From Micrococcaceae bacterium (GTDB lineage: Bacteria > Actinomycetota > Actinomycetes > Actinomycetales > Micrococcaceae): a stretch of DNA of 34,143 bases. Below, in pieces: positions 22,815 to 32,600 of the stretch (position 1 is the stretch's first letter; each line of letters opens with the position of its first letter). The notes beneath the pieces were generated by a model, which saw only the letters and a list, made by a program, of their open reading frames with translations, was not told where the DNA came from and did no database searches. A program made the position numbers and the translations under genes. Location of the stretch: contig JAODMR010000085.1 in the NCBI GenBank assembly GCA_025465475.1, positions 1 through 34,143 of the forward strand, read 5' to 3'.

Positions 22815-22998
22815 TGGTCGAGACGCCGGTGGTCGAGCCTGTCGAGACCCGCGAGCCTGTCGAGACCCGAAGCCTGTCGAGACCCGCCCCGGTGGTCGAG
22901 CCCGTCGAGACCCCGAGCCCGTCGAGACCCGCCCCGGTGGTCGAGCCTGTCGAGACCCCGAAGCCTGTCGAGACCCCGAGCCCGTCGAGACCCGCCCC
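22815..22998. repeat. Intergenic array of GAGCCYGTCGAGACC repeats
   Basis: Eight near-identical units of (G/A)AGCC(T/C)GTCGAGACCC fill the gap between convergent glgX and glgP, beginning at about 22835, 22853, 22870, 22903 and onwards. Three are preceded by GGTGGTC (22828, 22891, 22936). Unit spacing is irregular (17, 18 nt and larger), so it is not a fixed-period array. The motif (reverse complement GGTCTCGACAGGCTCGACC) has imperfect dyad symmetry. It is familiar to me as a dispersed intergenic element of high-GC Actinobacteria. Confidence 0.85.
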
Positions 22999-23024
22999 TG
23001 AGCCCCCGCGGTCGGGACCGGGGG

Positions 23025-25640
23025 TCAGGCGTTGACGATCAGGCCAAGCTCCGCCTTGGTGGCCAGACCGTCGTGCTGCGGAAGGACACGCACCGTGTAC
23101 CCAAAGCTGCCCGACCTATCGATCACCACGTCGCCGGAGAACAGGTACCTGCCGTTGCCCAGTTCCTCGGTACGCGGCAGCGGCATGACAGAGGTGTTGG
23201 TCAGCTCATCGCTCTCCTGCGCCTGGCCGAACGCGACCTCCACGCTAACGTCCTTGGGCTCCAGCCGGTTGAGCGCAACGTAAGCCTTCACCGTCAACGT
23301 GTCGCCGATCTGCGGATCCTCCGACAATCCTTCAGAATCGACATGCTCGACGGCGACGCCCGGCCACGCGGTCCGCACGGTTTCCGTCCACGCCGCCAGC
23401 TTCCGGGCCTGCCCGAAGTGTTCGGCCTGCGCTTTCCTGCCCGCGACCGCCGCGGGCTGGTACAGCTTGGCCACATAATCCTTGAGCATGCGCTCAGCGG
23501 AGACGGCCGGACCCAGGTGGGCGAGCGTGTGCTTGATCATCGAGATCCAGTGCGTCGGAACCGCCTCCGGCCGGGCCTCCGACGGTCCTGCCGCGCCAGC
23601 TCCGGCTGACACCGTGGAACCGTAGAAACGCGGGGCCACCTGGTTCTCCAGCAGCTCGTACAGCGCGGCGGCCTCAATGTCGTCCCGCACGTCCGGGGAG
23701 GCCCCGTTGTCGGCGGTCGGAATGGCCCAGCCGTTTTCGCCGTCGTACATCTCATCCCACCAGCCATCCAGCACCGACAGGTTCAGCGATCCGTTGATGG
23801 CCGCCTTCATGCCTGAAGTGCCGCACGCCTCCAGAGGGCGCAGCGGATTGTTTAGCCAGACGTCGGTTCCCGGGAACAGGGTCCTGGCCATGGCGATGTC
23901 GTAGTTCGGCAGGAACGCGATCCGGTGCCGGACCTCGGGGTCATCGGTGAAGCGGACCAGATCCTGGATCATCTTCTTACCCGCGTCGTCCGCGGGGTGC
24001 GACTTTCCGGCGATGACCAGCTGGATCGGATGCTGCGGGTGCAGCAGCAGGCGCTTGAGCCGGTCCGCGTCGCGCAGCATCAGCGTCAACCGCTTATAGG
24101 TCGGAACGCGGCGGGCAAAACCGATGGTCAGCACGTCCGGGTCCAGCACGTTGTCAGTCCAGGCCAGTTCGGCGTCCCCGGCGCCACGCTTCTTCCAGGA
24201 AGACCGGACGCGGCGGCGCACATCCTCCACCAGCGCGCTGCGCAGCTCCCGGCGCAGCGCCCACACCTCCGCGTCCGGCACCTGGTAGGCGCGGGACCAG
24301 TCGGGGCTGTCCAGCACGCCGCTGCCGAAATGCGTTGCCGCCAGTGCGGCCAGCTTGGGGTCGACCCAGGTGGGCACATGCACGCCGTTGGTGACGTGCG
24401 TGATCGGCACCTCCGAGTGCTCAAAGCCCGGCCACAGCCCGGAGAACATGTCTCGGGAAACCTCGGCATGCAGTCGGGCGACACCGTTGGCACGCTGGGC
24501 CAGCCGGAGCCCCATCACCGCCATGTTGAACACCGTGGGATCGCCGCCGTCGTAATTCTCCCGGCCCAGTTCCATCACCTTGAGCACCGGCACGCCAGGG
24601 GCCAGACCGGCCTCGAAGTAGTGCCGGATCTGGGCGGCGGGGAACCGGTCGATGCCAGCCGGAACCGGGGTGTGCGTGGTGAACACGGTGGACGCGCGGC
24701 CGGCCGTCAGGGCCTCCTGCCAGGTCAGCGGCGACTCTGTCACGGCCGGATCCATCAGTTCCCGGATCCGCTCGATGCCCAGGAAGCCTGCGTGGCCCTC
24801 GTTGGTGTGGAACACCTCGGGGGCAGGGGTGCCGGTGAGCCGGGCAAAGATCCGCAGCGCCTTGACCCCGCCCATGCCCAGGAGCAGTTCCTGCTGCAGC
24901 CGGTGGTCACCTCCGCCGCCGTACAACCGGTCGGTGATGCCGCGGGCGGCGTCGTCGTTGGAGGAGACGTCGCTGTCAAGCAACAGCAGGGGGACCCGGC
25001 CGACGTCGGCGCGCCAGATGCGGGCGTGCAGTTGGCGCCCTTCCGGCAGCGGCAGGGTGACCACGGCCGGCGTGCCGTCGGCTTCGCGCAACTGGGTGAG
25101 CGGCAGCCCGTCCGGGTCCAGCACCGGGTACGTTTCCTGCTGCCAGGCATCCCGGGACAGGGACTGCTTAAAGTACCCGGCCTGGTAGAGCAACCCGACG
25201 CCGATCAACGGAACGCCCAGATCCGACGCGGTCTTTAGGTGGTCACCGGCCAGGATGCCCAAACCACCGGAGTACTGGGGCAGGACTTCGGTGATCCCGA
25301 ACTCGGGGGAGAAGTAGGCAATCGACCGGGGGGCTGCCGGGCCCAACGACTGGTACCAGCGCGGTTGTTCCAGGTACCGGTCCAGGTCCGCCGCCGCCGC
25401 CCGGATCCGGGACACCACGTCCGCGTTGCCCGCCAGCTGCTGGAACTGCTCCCGGGATACGGACCCCAAAAAGGTGATCGGGTCGCCGTCGCTGGCCGCC
25501 CAGATTTCCGGGTTTAGTTCGGCAAACAGCTTGCGGGTGGGCAAGTGCCAGGACCAGCGGAGGTTGGTCGCGAGCCGGACCAGAGGAGCGATGGATTCCG
25601 GCAGAACGGTCCGGACGGTAAATCTGCGGATAGCCTTCAT
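23025..25640 (-). CDS. glgP: Alpha-glucan phosphorylase
   Basis: An 871-residue GT35 phosphorylase releasing glucose-1-phosphate from alpha-1,4-glucan. The N-terminus (KAIRRFTVRTVLPESIAPLVRLATNLRWSWH) is the DUF3417 region of the shorter alpha-glucan phosphorylase class also found in mycobacteria. The catalytic part includes HTNEGHAGF, HTPVPAGIDRF, and the PLP-site segment CGTSGMKAAINGS, with Lys612 the Schiff-base lysine. WWDEMYDGENGW follows. A beta-rich C-terminal region ends the protein. I start at the ATG 25638-25640 because it gives the family N-terminus; an upstream frame to 25784 has no support. The minus-strand TAGTGT is 7 nt upstream. Divergent from the glgE operon. Confidence 0.93.
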   Translation of the reverse strand: MKAIRRFTVRTVLPESIAPLVRLATNLRWSWHLPTRKLFAELNPEIWAASDGDPITFLGSVSREQFQQLAGNADVVSRIRAAAADLDRYLEQPRWYQSLGPAAPRSIAYFSPEFGITEVLPQYSGGLGILAGDHLKTASDLGVPLIGVGLLYQAGYFKQSLSRDAWQQETYPVLDPDGLPLTQLREADGTPAVVTLPLPEGRQLHARIWRADVGRVPLLLLDSDVSSNDDAARGITDRLYGGGGDHRLQQELLLGMGGVKALRIFARLTGTPAPEVFHTNEGHAGFLGIERIRELMDPAVTESPLTWQEALTAGRASTVFTTHTPVPAGIDRFPAAQIRHYFEAGLAPGVPVLKVMELGRENYDGGDPTVFNMAVMGLRLAQRANGVARLHAEVSRDMFSGLWPGFEHSEVPITHVTNGVHVPTWVDPKLAALAATHFGSGVLDSPDWSRAYQVPDAEVWALRRELRSALVEDVRRRVRSSWKKRGAGDAELAWTDNVLDPDVLTIGFARRVPTYKRLTLMLRDADRLKRLLLHPQHPIQLVIAGKSHPADDAGKKMIQDLVRFTDDPEVRHRIAFLPNYDIAMARTLFPGTDVWLNNPLRPLEACGTSGMKAAINGSLNLSVLDGWWDEMYDGENGWAIPTADNGASPDVRDDIEAAALYELLENQVAPRFYGSTVSAGAGAAGPSEARPEAVPTHWISMIKHTLAHLGPAVSAERMLKDYVAKLYQPAAVAGRKAQAEHFGQARKLAAWTETVRTAWPGVAVEHVDSEGLSEDPQIGDTLTVKAYVALNRLEPKDVSVEVAFGQAQESDELTNTSVMPLPRTEELGNGRYLFSGDVVIDRSGSFGYTVRVLPQHDGLATKAELGLIVNA

Positions 25641-25647
25641 TCGCGAC

Positions 25648-25653
25648 ACACTA
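25648..25653 (-). promoter_or_regulatory. -10 hexamer for glgP
   Basis: TAGTGT on the minus strand, followed by 7 nt and the ATG at 25640. No SD is present. Confidence 0.4.
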
Positions 25654-25790
25654 GCGCAGAAAAACCGGTATTCAGCCACCCCGTCGCCAGTCGCCGATAA
25701 ATGACAGCCAAATGTTTCAGCACACTGTTGCCTGCGTTTACTTTCGGCTCCCCGTGGGCTTTTCCCTTCGCAATCCGGCAGCAATGTGGA

Positions 25791-25796
25791 TAACGT
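25791..25796 (+). promoter_or_regulatory. -10 hexamer for the glgE operon
   Basis: TAACGT followed by 7 nt and the GTG at 25804; no SD. It lies in the 163-bp divergent gap with glgP. Confidence 0.45.
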
Positions 25797-25803
25797 CTAA
25801 CCT

Positions 25804-27903
25804 GTGACTACTCCTAAGGTGAACCCAGCAGAAGATCAGTTCCCTGGCGCGCCCGAGGCGGCGCGACCGCAAGGCAGCGCAGGGGGTGTGCAGGAGGGCC
25901 TGCGCTTCGGCCGCATTCCGATCACCCAGGTTTCACCCGTCATCGAGAACGGGCTCTTTCCCGCCAAGGCCGTGCCGGGAGCTGACATTGAGGTAGGCGC
26001 CACAGTTTTCCGTGAAGGCCACGACCGGCTCGGCGCCACCGCCGTGCTGCTGGACAGCAACGGCACCGAACACCAACGCGTCCGGCTGCAGCCGGTCGGG
26101 CAGGGCCTGGACCGGTGGGGCGGCCTGTTGACGCCGCCGACGGTCGGCTCCTGGTCCTTCGTCATTGAGGGTTGGTCTGACCTGTACGGCACATGGGAGC
26201 ACAACGCCGAGGTCAAGATCGCCGCCGGCGTGGACGTGGAGGTCATGCTCACCGAGGGCGTGGTGCTGCTGACCAAGGCCGCCGACGACGAGGGCCGGGC
26301 AGCGGCGGACGCGAGGACTTTCCGCGCTGCAGCCGCCCAGCTCGCAGACACCGGCCTGTCGGTGTCTGAACGGCTGGCAGCGGGCACCAGCTCCGCAGTG
26401 CACGCGGCAGTGGACCGGATGCCCATCCGCGAACTGGTCACCCAGAGCCCGCGCTACCCCATCCTGGTGGAGCGCGACGCCGCCGGCCGTGGCTCCTGGT
26501 ATGAATTCTTCCCCCGCTCCGAAGGCGCCTACCGCGACCCGGAAACCGGGCACTGGACCAGCGGCACCTTCCGCACCGCAGCGAACCGGCTCGACGCCGT
26601 CGCGGCTATGGGATTCGACGTGATCTACCTACCGCCGATCCACCCGATCGGCCGGGTCAACCGCAAGGGACCGAACAACACCCTGGTGGCCGGTGAATCC
26701 GATCCCGGCTCGCCGTGGGCCATCGGCTCCTCCGAGGGTGGCCACGACGCCATCCACCCCGACCTGGGCGGGTTCGAGGACTTTGACGCGTTCGTCGCGC
26801 GGGCCAAGGAATTGAACCTGGAAGTGGCGCTGGACTTTGCCCTGCAGGCAGCACCGGACCACCCCTGGGCCACCGAACACCCGGAATGGTTCACTACCCG
26901 GGTCGACGGGACCATCGCCTACGCCGAGAACCCGCCAAAGAAGTACCAGGACATTTATCCGCTCAACTTCGACAACGACCCGGATGGGCTGTCGCACGAG
27001 ATCCTGCGGATCCTGGAACTGTGGATCAGCCACGGCGTGCGTATCTTCCGGGTGGACAATCCGCATACCAAACCGGTCTGGTTCTGGGAGTGGCTGATCA
27101 ACACGGTGAACGAGAAGCACTCGGACATCGTGTTCCTGGCCGAGGCCTTCACCCGCCCGCCCATGATGCACGCCCTGGGCCGTGCCGGCTTCCAGCAGTC
27201 CTACAGCTACTTCACCTGGCGCAACACCAAGGAGGAACTCGAGGAGTACTTCCAGGAGATCAGCCACGAATCGGCTGCCTTCTTCCGGCCGAACTTCTTC
27301 GTCAACACCCCTGACATCCTGACCGAGTACCTTCAGTACAGCGGGCCCGCTGGCTTCAAGATCCGCGCCGTGCTGGCCGCCATGGCCAGCCCGCTCTGGG
27401 GCATGTACGCCGGATTCGAGCTGTACGAGCATGTCGCCCGGCCCGGTGCTGAAGAGTACATCGACAACGAAAAGTACGAGTACAAGCAGCGCGACTTTGA
27501 GGCCGCCGAGGCGTCCGGCCGGTCGCTGGCGCCGTTCGTCACCATGCTCAACCGCATCCGCAAGGAGCACCCTGCCCTGCGGGACCTGCAGAACCTGACC
27601 ATCCACCCCACCACTGACGCGGCCACCATCGCGTTCAGCAAGCACAAGGTGATCCCCGCCGGGACAGGTATGCCGGCGGCCAAGGACACCATCATCGTGA
27701 TCGTCAACGTCGACCCGCACAGCATGCGCGAAGGCACGGTCCGGCTGGACCTGGACGCCCTGGGACTGGGCCACCTGGCCCCCGAGGGAACTTTTACGGT
27801 TGACGAACTCATCACCGGCCAAACCTGGCAGTGGGGCGCCGAGAACTACTTCCGGCTCGATGCCCACCACGAACCCGCACACATTCTCTCGGTACGGAGG
27901 TAA
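25804..27903 (+). CDS. glgE: Maltosyltransferase GlgE
   Basis: A 699-residue GH13_3 enzyme, alpha-1,4-glucan:maltose-1-phosphate maltosyltransferase, which extends glucan chains two glucose units at a time. After a disordered 35-residue lead come an N-terminal beta-domain (about 45-145) and a helical insertion used in dimerisation. The barrel starts near YLPPIHPIGRVNRKG. Nucleophile Asp418 (FRVDNPHTKP) and acid/base Glu447 (FLAEAFT) are 29 residues apart, the same spacing as in characterised GlgE (394/423). The FRVDNPHTKP signature separates GlgE from other GH13 members. GTG start, probably leaderless. treS follows 2 nt after the stop with its own SD. Confidence 0.96.
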   Translation: MTTPKVNPAEDQFPGAPEAARPQGSAGGVQEGLRFGRIPITQVSPVIENGLFPAKAVPGADIEVGATVFREGHDRLGATAVLLDSNGTEHQRVRLQPVGQGLDRWGGLLTPPTVGSWSFVIEGWSDLYGTWEHNAEVKIAAGVDVEVMLTEGVVLLTKAADDEGRAAADARTFRAAAAQLADTGLSVSERLAAGTSSAVHAAVDRMPIRELVTQSPRYPILVERDAAGRGSWYEFFPRSEGAYRDPETGHWTSGTFRTAANRLDAVAAMGFDVIYLPPIHPIGRVNRKGPNNTLVAGESDPGSPWAIGSSEGGHDAIHPDLGGFEDFDAFVARAKELNLEVALDFALQAAPDHPWATEHPEWFTTRVDGTIAYAENPPKKYQDIYPLNFDNDPDGLSHEILRILELWISHGVRIFRVDNPHTKPVWFWEWLINTVNEKHSDIVFLAEAFTRPPMMHALGRAGFQQSYSYFTWRNTKEELEEYFQEISHESAAFFRPNFFVNTPDILTEYLQYSGPAGFKIRAVLAAMASPLWGMYAGFELYEHVARPGAEEYIDNEKYEYKQRDFEAAEASGRSLAPFVTMLNRIRKEHPALRDLQNLTIHPTTDAATIAFSKHKVIPAGTGMPAAKDTIIVIVNVDPHSMREGTVRLDLDALGLGHLAPEGTFTVDELITGQTWQWGAENYFRLDAHHEPAHILSVRR

Positions 27904-27905
27904 CA

Positions 27906-29693
27906 GTGGCTTTCGCTACGCACAACACCGCGCAACAGTTCAATCTGAATGCCCCAGGGCTCCAGCACGACCCGCATTGGTACCGCAAGGCGGTGTTTTA
28001 CGAGGTGCTGGTGCGCGGATTTGCGGACGCAAACGGCGACGGTTCGGGCGACTTTTCCGGCCTGATCGAGCGGCTGGACTACCTCCAGTGGCTCGGCGTC
28101 GACTGCCTCTGGCTTCCCCCGTTCTTCGACTCGCCGCTCCGCGACGGCGGTTACGACATCCGGGACTACTACTCGGTGCTTGACGAGTTCGGCACCATCG
28201 GTGACTTCAAGCGGCTCGTGGCCGAGGCGCACGCCCGCGGAGTGCGCGTCATCATTGACCTGCCGCTGAACCACACCTCTGACCAGCACCCCTGGTTCCT
28301 CGCCTCCCGGGAGGACCCGGACGGCCCCTACGGAGACTTCTTCGTGTGGAGTGACACCGATGAGAAGTACCAGGACGCCCGCATCATCTTCGTCGACACC
28401 GAAGAGTCCAACTGGACCTTCGACCCGGTCCGCCGCCAGTTCTTCTGGCACCGGTTCTTCAGTCACCAGCCCGACCTGAACTTCGAGAACCCCAAGGTCG
28501 TCGAGGCCGTGTTCGACGTCGTCAAGTTTTGGCTGGACCAGGGCATCGACGGTTTCCGGGCCGACGCGATTCCCTACCTCTTCGAAGAGGAGGGCACCAA
28601 CTGCGAGAACCTGCCGGCAACGCACGACTTCCTGCAGAAGCTGCGGGCCATGGTGGATGAGAACTACCCGGGCCGTGTCATCATCGCCGAGGCCAACCAG
28701 CCGCCGGAAGAAGTCGTCGAATACTTCGGCACCGAGGACGCCCCGGAATGCCACATGGCCTTCCACTTCCCGATCATGCCGCGGCTGTACTACGCCCTGC
28801 GTGACCAGAAGGCCGCCCCCATCATCGAAACCATGCGGGACACCCCTGACATCCCGGCCGGCGCCCAGTGGGGCACCTTCCTGCGCAACCACGACGAACT
28901 GACGCTGGAGATGGTCACCGCTGAGGAGCGGGAAGCGATGCTCGGCTGGTACGCCCCCGACTCCCGCATGCGCGCCAACATCGGCATCCGCCGTCGGCTG
29001 GCCCCGTTGCTGGACAACTCCCGGGCCGAGATCGAAATGATCAACGCCCTGCTGCTGTCCCTGCCCGGCAGCCCGTTCCTCTACTACGGCGACGAGATCG
29101 GCATGGGGGACAACATCTGGCTCACCGACCGTGACGCCGTCCGCACCCCCATGCAGTGGAACCCCGACCGCAACGCCGGCTTCTCCACCGCCGACCCGGG
29201 CAAGCTGTACCTGCCGGCCATCCAGTCGCTGGTGTACCACTTCAACCACGTCAACGTGGAGGCGCAGGCGGCTCACGCCAGCTCCCTGCTGCACTGGAAC
29301 CGGCAGATCCTTGCCGTCCGCAAGCGGCACCCAGGCTTCGGCCTGGGCACGTACCACAACGTGGACGCCAGCTCCGAGTCGGTGCTGGCCTTCCTGCGCG
29401 ACCTGCCCGAGGAGAACGTGGAAGGCGAGCAGCCGGAAACGCTGCTGTGCGTGTTCAACCTCTCCCAGCACCCCACCGCCACGCAGCTGCGGCTTCCGGC
29501 CTACGCCGGCCGAGGGCTGCGCGACGTGTTCGGGGGGACCATCTTCCCGGCCATCGGCGACGACGGTAACCTGACCCTCACGCTGGGCAGCTACGACTTC
29601 TTCTGGTTGCGGATGCGCTCCAGGGGATCGAACCCCGCCTCGCCGCAGACGCAGGCCATGCCCATCATTCCGATCAAGAGCCTGGAATCCTGA
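27906..29693 (+). CDS. treS: Trehalose synthase (maltose alpha-D-glucosyltransferase)
   Basis: A 595-residue GH13_16 isomerase interconverting trehalose and maltose, giving the maltose that feeds the maltokinase. Motifs include [27 protein letters not shown] at the barrel start, [24 protein letters not shown] with nucleophile Asp220, [12 protein letters not shown] with acid/base Glu262, and [13 protein letters not shown] beta-domain closes the C-terminus. The GTG at 27906 is chosen for its SD GGAGG (27896-27900), placed across the end of glgE; the frame stays open upstream but only as overlap with glgE. Unlike many bacterial TreS proteins it is not fused to the kinase; the kinase is the next gene, overlapping by one base. 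Confidence 0.95.
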   Translation: MAFATHNTAQQFNLNAPGLQHDPHWYRKAVFYEVLVRGFADANGDGSGDFSGLIERLDYLQWLGVDCLWLPPFFDSPLRDGGYDIRDYYSVLDEFGTIGDFKRLVAEAHARGVRVIIDLPLNHTSDQHPWFLASREDPDGPYGDFFVWSDTDEKYQDARIIFVDTEESNWTFDPVRRQFFWHRFFSHQPDLNFENPKVVEAVFDVVKFWLDQGIDGFRADAIPYLFEEEGTNCENLPATHDFLQKLRAMVDENYPGRVIIAEANQPPEEVVEYFGTEDAPECHMAFHFPIMPRLYYALRDQKAAPIIETMRDTPDIPAGAQWGTFLRNHDELTLEMVTAEEREAMLGWYAPDSRMRANIGIRRRLAPLLDNSRAEIEMINALLLSLPGSPFLYYGDEIGMGDNIWLTDRDAVRTPMQWNPDRNAGFSTADPGKLYLPAIQSLVYHFNHVNVEAQAAHASSLLHWNRQILAVRKRHPGFGLGTYHNVDASSESVLAFLRDLPEENVEGEQPETLLCVFNLSQHPTATQLRLPAYAGRGLRDVFGGTIFPAIGDDGNLTLTLGSYDFFWLRMRSRGSNPASPQTQAMPIIPIKSLES

Positions 29694-32600
29694 TGACCGA
29701 CGTTCTGCCCTCCCATCTCGCCGATCTGCTCGAAGCCTGGCTGCCGCAACAGCGTTGGTACCCCTCCAAGGGATCACAGGTGACCCTGGGCCGGGCCGGC
29801 GGCCTGCAGCTGCAGGACGCCACCGGCACCGCTGACCTGGAAGTCCACTTTGTATCCGTGGAGTCGGGGGACCGGCTGGAGATCCTGCAGGTACCGCTCA
29901 GCCTGCGCCGGGAGCCGGACCCGACGGCCGAACGCACCCTGCTGGGCACGACCACCCTGCCCGACGGCGGGGAACGCTGGGTGTACGACGGTACCCACGA
30001 CCCGGTCTTCATCGCCGCCTGGCTGGACTTCCTGCAGGGTGGCAGCACGGCAGGACCGCACACCAGCGCCGCCAGCAGCCCCGCCTTCCGGGCCTCCCGT
30101 ACGCCCGGTACCGTGCCGGCGTCCAAGGTCCTGAGTGGAGAACAGTCCAACTCTTCCGTCATTGTGCAGAACGGCAACCTGCCGGTCATCATCAAGTTCT
30201 TCCGCGTCCTGGGCGCCGGCAAGAACCCGGACATCGAGGTAGGGGCGGCGCTCTCCGACGCCGGCTGCACCGACGTTCCCGCCATCCACGGCTGGGCCAC
30301 CGGCCGCTGGACCCGGCACGGGCAACAGGTTGAAGGCAACCTGTGCGTGATGCACGAATTCATCGCCGGCGGGCAGGACGTCTGGTCACTGGCCACCGCG
30401 GCTGCGGCAGCCGGTTCCGACTTCACCGCGCAGGCCCGCGCCCTGGGCGCCGCCACCGCCAACGTCCACGCGAGCCTGCTGTCCTCCATGGGCGGACATC
30501 AGCCCACGGCTGAAGAGCGCGAAGGCTTTATCGAAGCCATCGTCGGCAGGCTCGAATGGGCGTGGACGGCCGCCGGGGAAACGGTTGGACCCTACCGGGA
30601 ACAGCTGGGTGCGGTCATCCACCAGCTGCGGCAGGTGCGGGAGCTTCCGCCGCTGCAGCGGATCCACGGCGACCTGCACCTGGGCCAGATCATCCACGCC
30701 GGAACCGGGTCCGCCGAACGCTGGCTGCTGCTCGATTTTGAGGGCGAGCCGCTGCGGCCCGTCGCGGAACGGAACCGGCCGGACCTGCCGCTGCGCGACG
30801 TCGTCGGCATGTTGCGGTCCTTTGACTACGCGGCGGCCAGCGCACTGGCCGCTTCCGGGCAGGACGACGACGGCGCCGCCGAGCGCCGGCAGCAGGCCGC
30901 AGCGTGGGCAGCGGCCACGTCGGAAGCTTTCGTGGCCGGCTACCAGTCGACGCTGCACGCCGCCGTTGACCCTGCCTCCCCCCTGTTTGTGGCGCTTTGG
31001 CTCGACAAGGCCCTCTATGAAGTTGTTTATGAACTGCGCAACCGGCCCACATGGGTGGACGTACCCGCACGGGCGGTCCGGCAGGCATTGAACGCGAAGG
31101 AAAGTGGTGGACTTATGGCTAATCCCAATCCCGGATCAACGAACGGAACTCCCAGTACCGACGGCACAGGCTCCGACGGTGTCGGTTCCGGTGAGGCTGG
31201 CTCCGTGGGAGCCAGTACCGGTGAGGCGCAGGGCGCCACGCTGATCACCGGGGACGAGCTCGCCGCGGGCGCAGCGGAAGCAGCGCCGTCGGGCACTCCC
31301 ATTCCCGTGGACACATCGGTGCTGGCACAGCTCTCCGAGGGGACGTTCTACGCCCCGCACTCCATCCTGGGAGCGCACCTGGATGACAGCGGCAACGTGA
31401 CCATCCGCGCCGTACGGCACCTGGCCAAGCGCGTATCACTGGTCACAGCCTCCGGAAAGACGCCGATGACGCACGAGTACGGCGGCATCTGGACCGTCGT
31501 CGTCGCGCCGGAACATGCCGGCCACACGCCCGACTACCGGATCGAGGCCGAATACCTCGACGGGCACACCGTCACCGGGGATGACCCGTACCGGTACCTG
31601 CCCACCCTGGGCGAAGTGGACCTTCACCTGATCGGGGAGGGCAGGCACGAAACCCTGTGGACAGCGCTGGGCGCGCACGTGCAGCGATACTCCTCAGCGA
31701 TGGGGGAAGTCACCGGCGTGAGCTTCGCCGTCTGGGCACCCAACGCCCAGGCCGTGCAGATCATCGGCGATTTCAACTCCTGGGAAGGGCGGGGCCATGC
31801 CATGCGCAGCCTCGGTTCCTCCGGTGTGTGGGAAATCTTCGTCCCCGACGTGCACCCCGGCGCCTGCTACAAGTTCAAGATCCGCACCCGCCACGGGAAT
31901 TGGATCGAAAAGGCAGACCCGATGGCGTACGGCACCGAGGTGCCCCCGCTGACGGCATCGCGGGTCGTTGAATCCAGCTACCGGTTCACCGATGACGAGT
32001 GGATGACCAAACGCGCGGCCACCGACCCGCACAACGCACCGATGAGCGTCTACGAGGTCCATCTGGGCTCCTGGCGGCTGGGCCTGGGCTACAAGGAACT
32101 GGCCAAGGAACTGACCGAGTACGTCAAGTGGATGGGCTTCACACATGTGGAGTTCATGCCAGTCGCGGAGCACCCGTTCGGTGGCTCCTGGGGCTACCAG
32201 GTCACGTCCTACTTCGCGCCCACGTCCCGCTTCGGGCACCCGGATGAGTTCCGTCACCTGGTTGACGAACTGCACCGGGCGGGTATCGGCGTCCTGATGG
32301 ACTGGGTGCCAGCGCACTTCCCCAAGGACAGCTGGGCCCTGGCGCAGTTCGACGGCGGACCGCTGTACGAGCACTCCGACCCACGGCTGGGCGAGCACCC
32401 CGACTGGGGCACCCTGATCTTCGACTTCGGCCGCAGCGAGGTGCGTAACTTCTTGGTTGCGAACGCCCTGTACTGGCTCGAGGAGTTCCACATCGACGGG
32501 CTGCGGGTTGATGCCGTGGCGTCCATGCTCTACCTGGACTACTCACGCCAGGCCGGGCAGTGGCTGCCCAACCGGTACGGCGGACGTGAGAACCTGGAAG

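Noticed and set aside
22815-22998. Possible CRISPR array
   Set aside because: Units are only about 16 nt with irregular spacing, the spacers are short and themselves repetitive, and no cas genes are present.
22814-23035. Small frame reading repeated VEPVETP and SRPAP
   Set aside because: It is a translation of the intergenic DNA repeat; unit spacing of 17-18 nt changes frame between copies, so it is not a protein repeat.
27846-29777. A long minus-strand open frame opposite treS
   Set aside because: It mirrors the codon structure of treS, which has all GH13 motifs; no start signal or domain supports the antisense frame.
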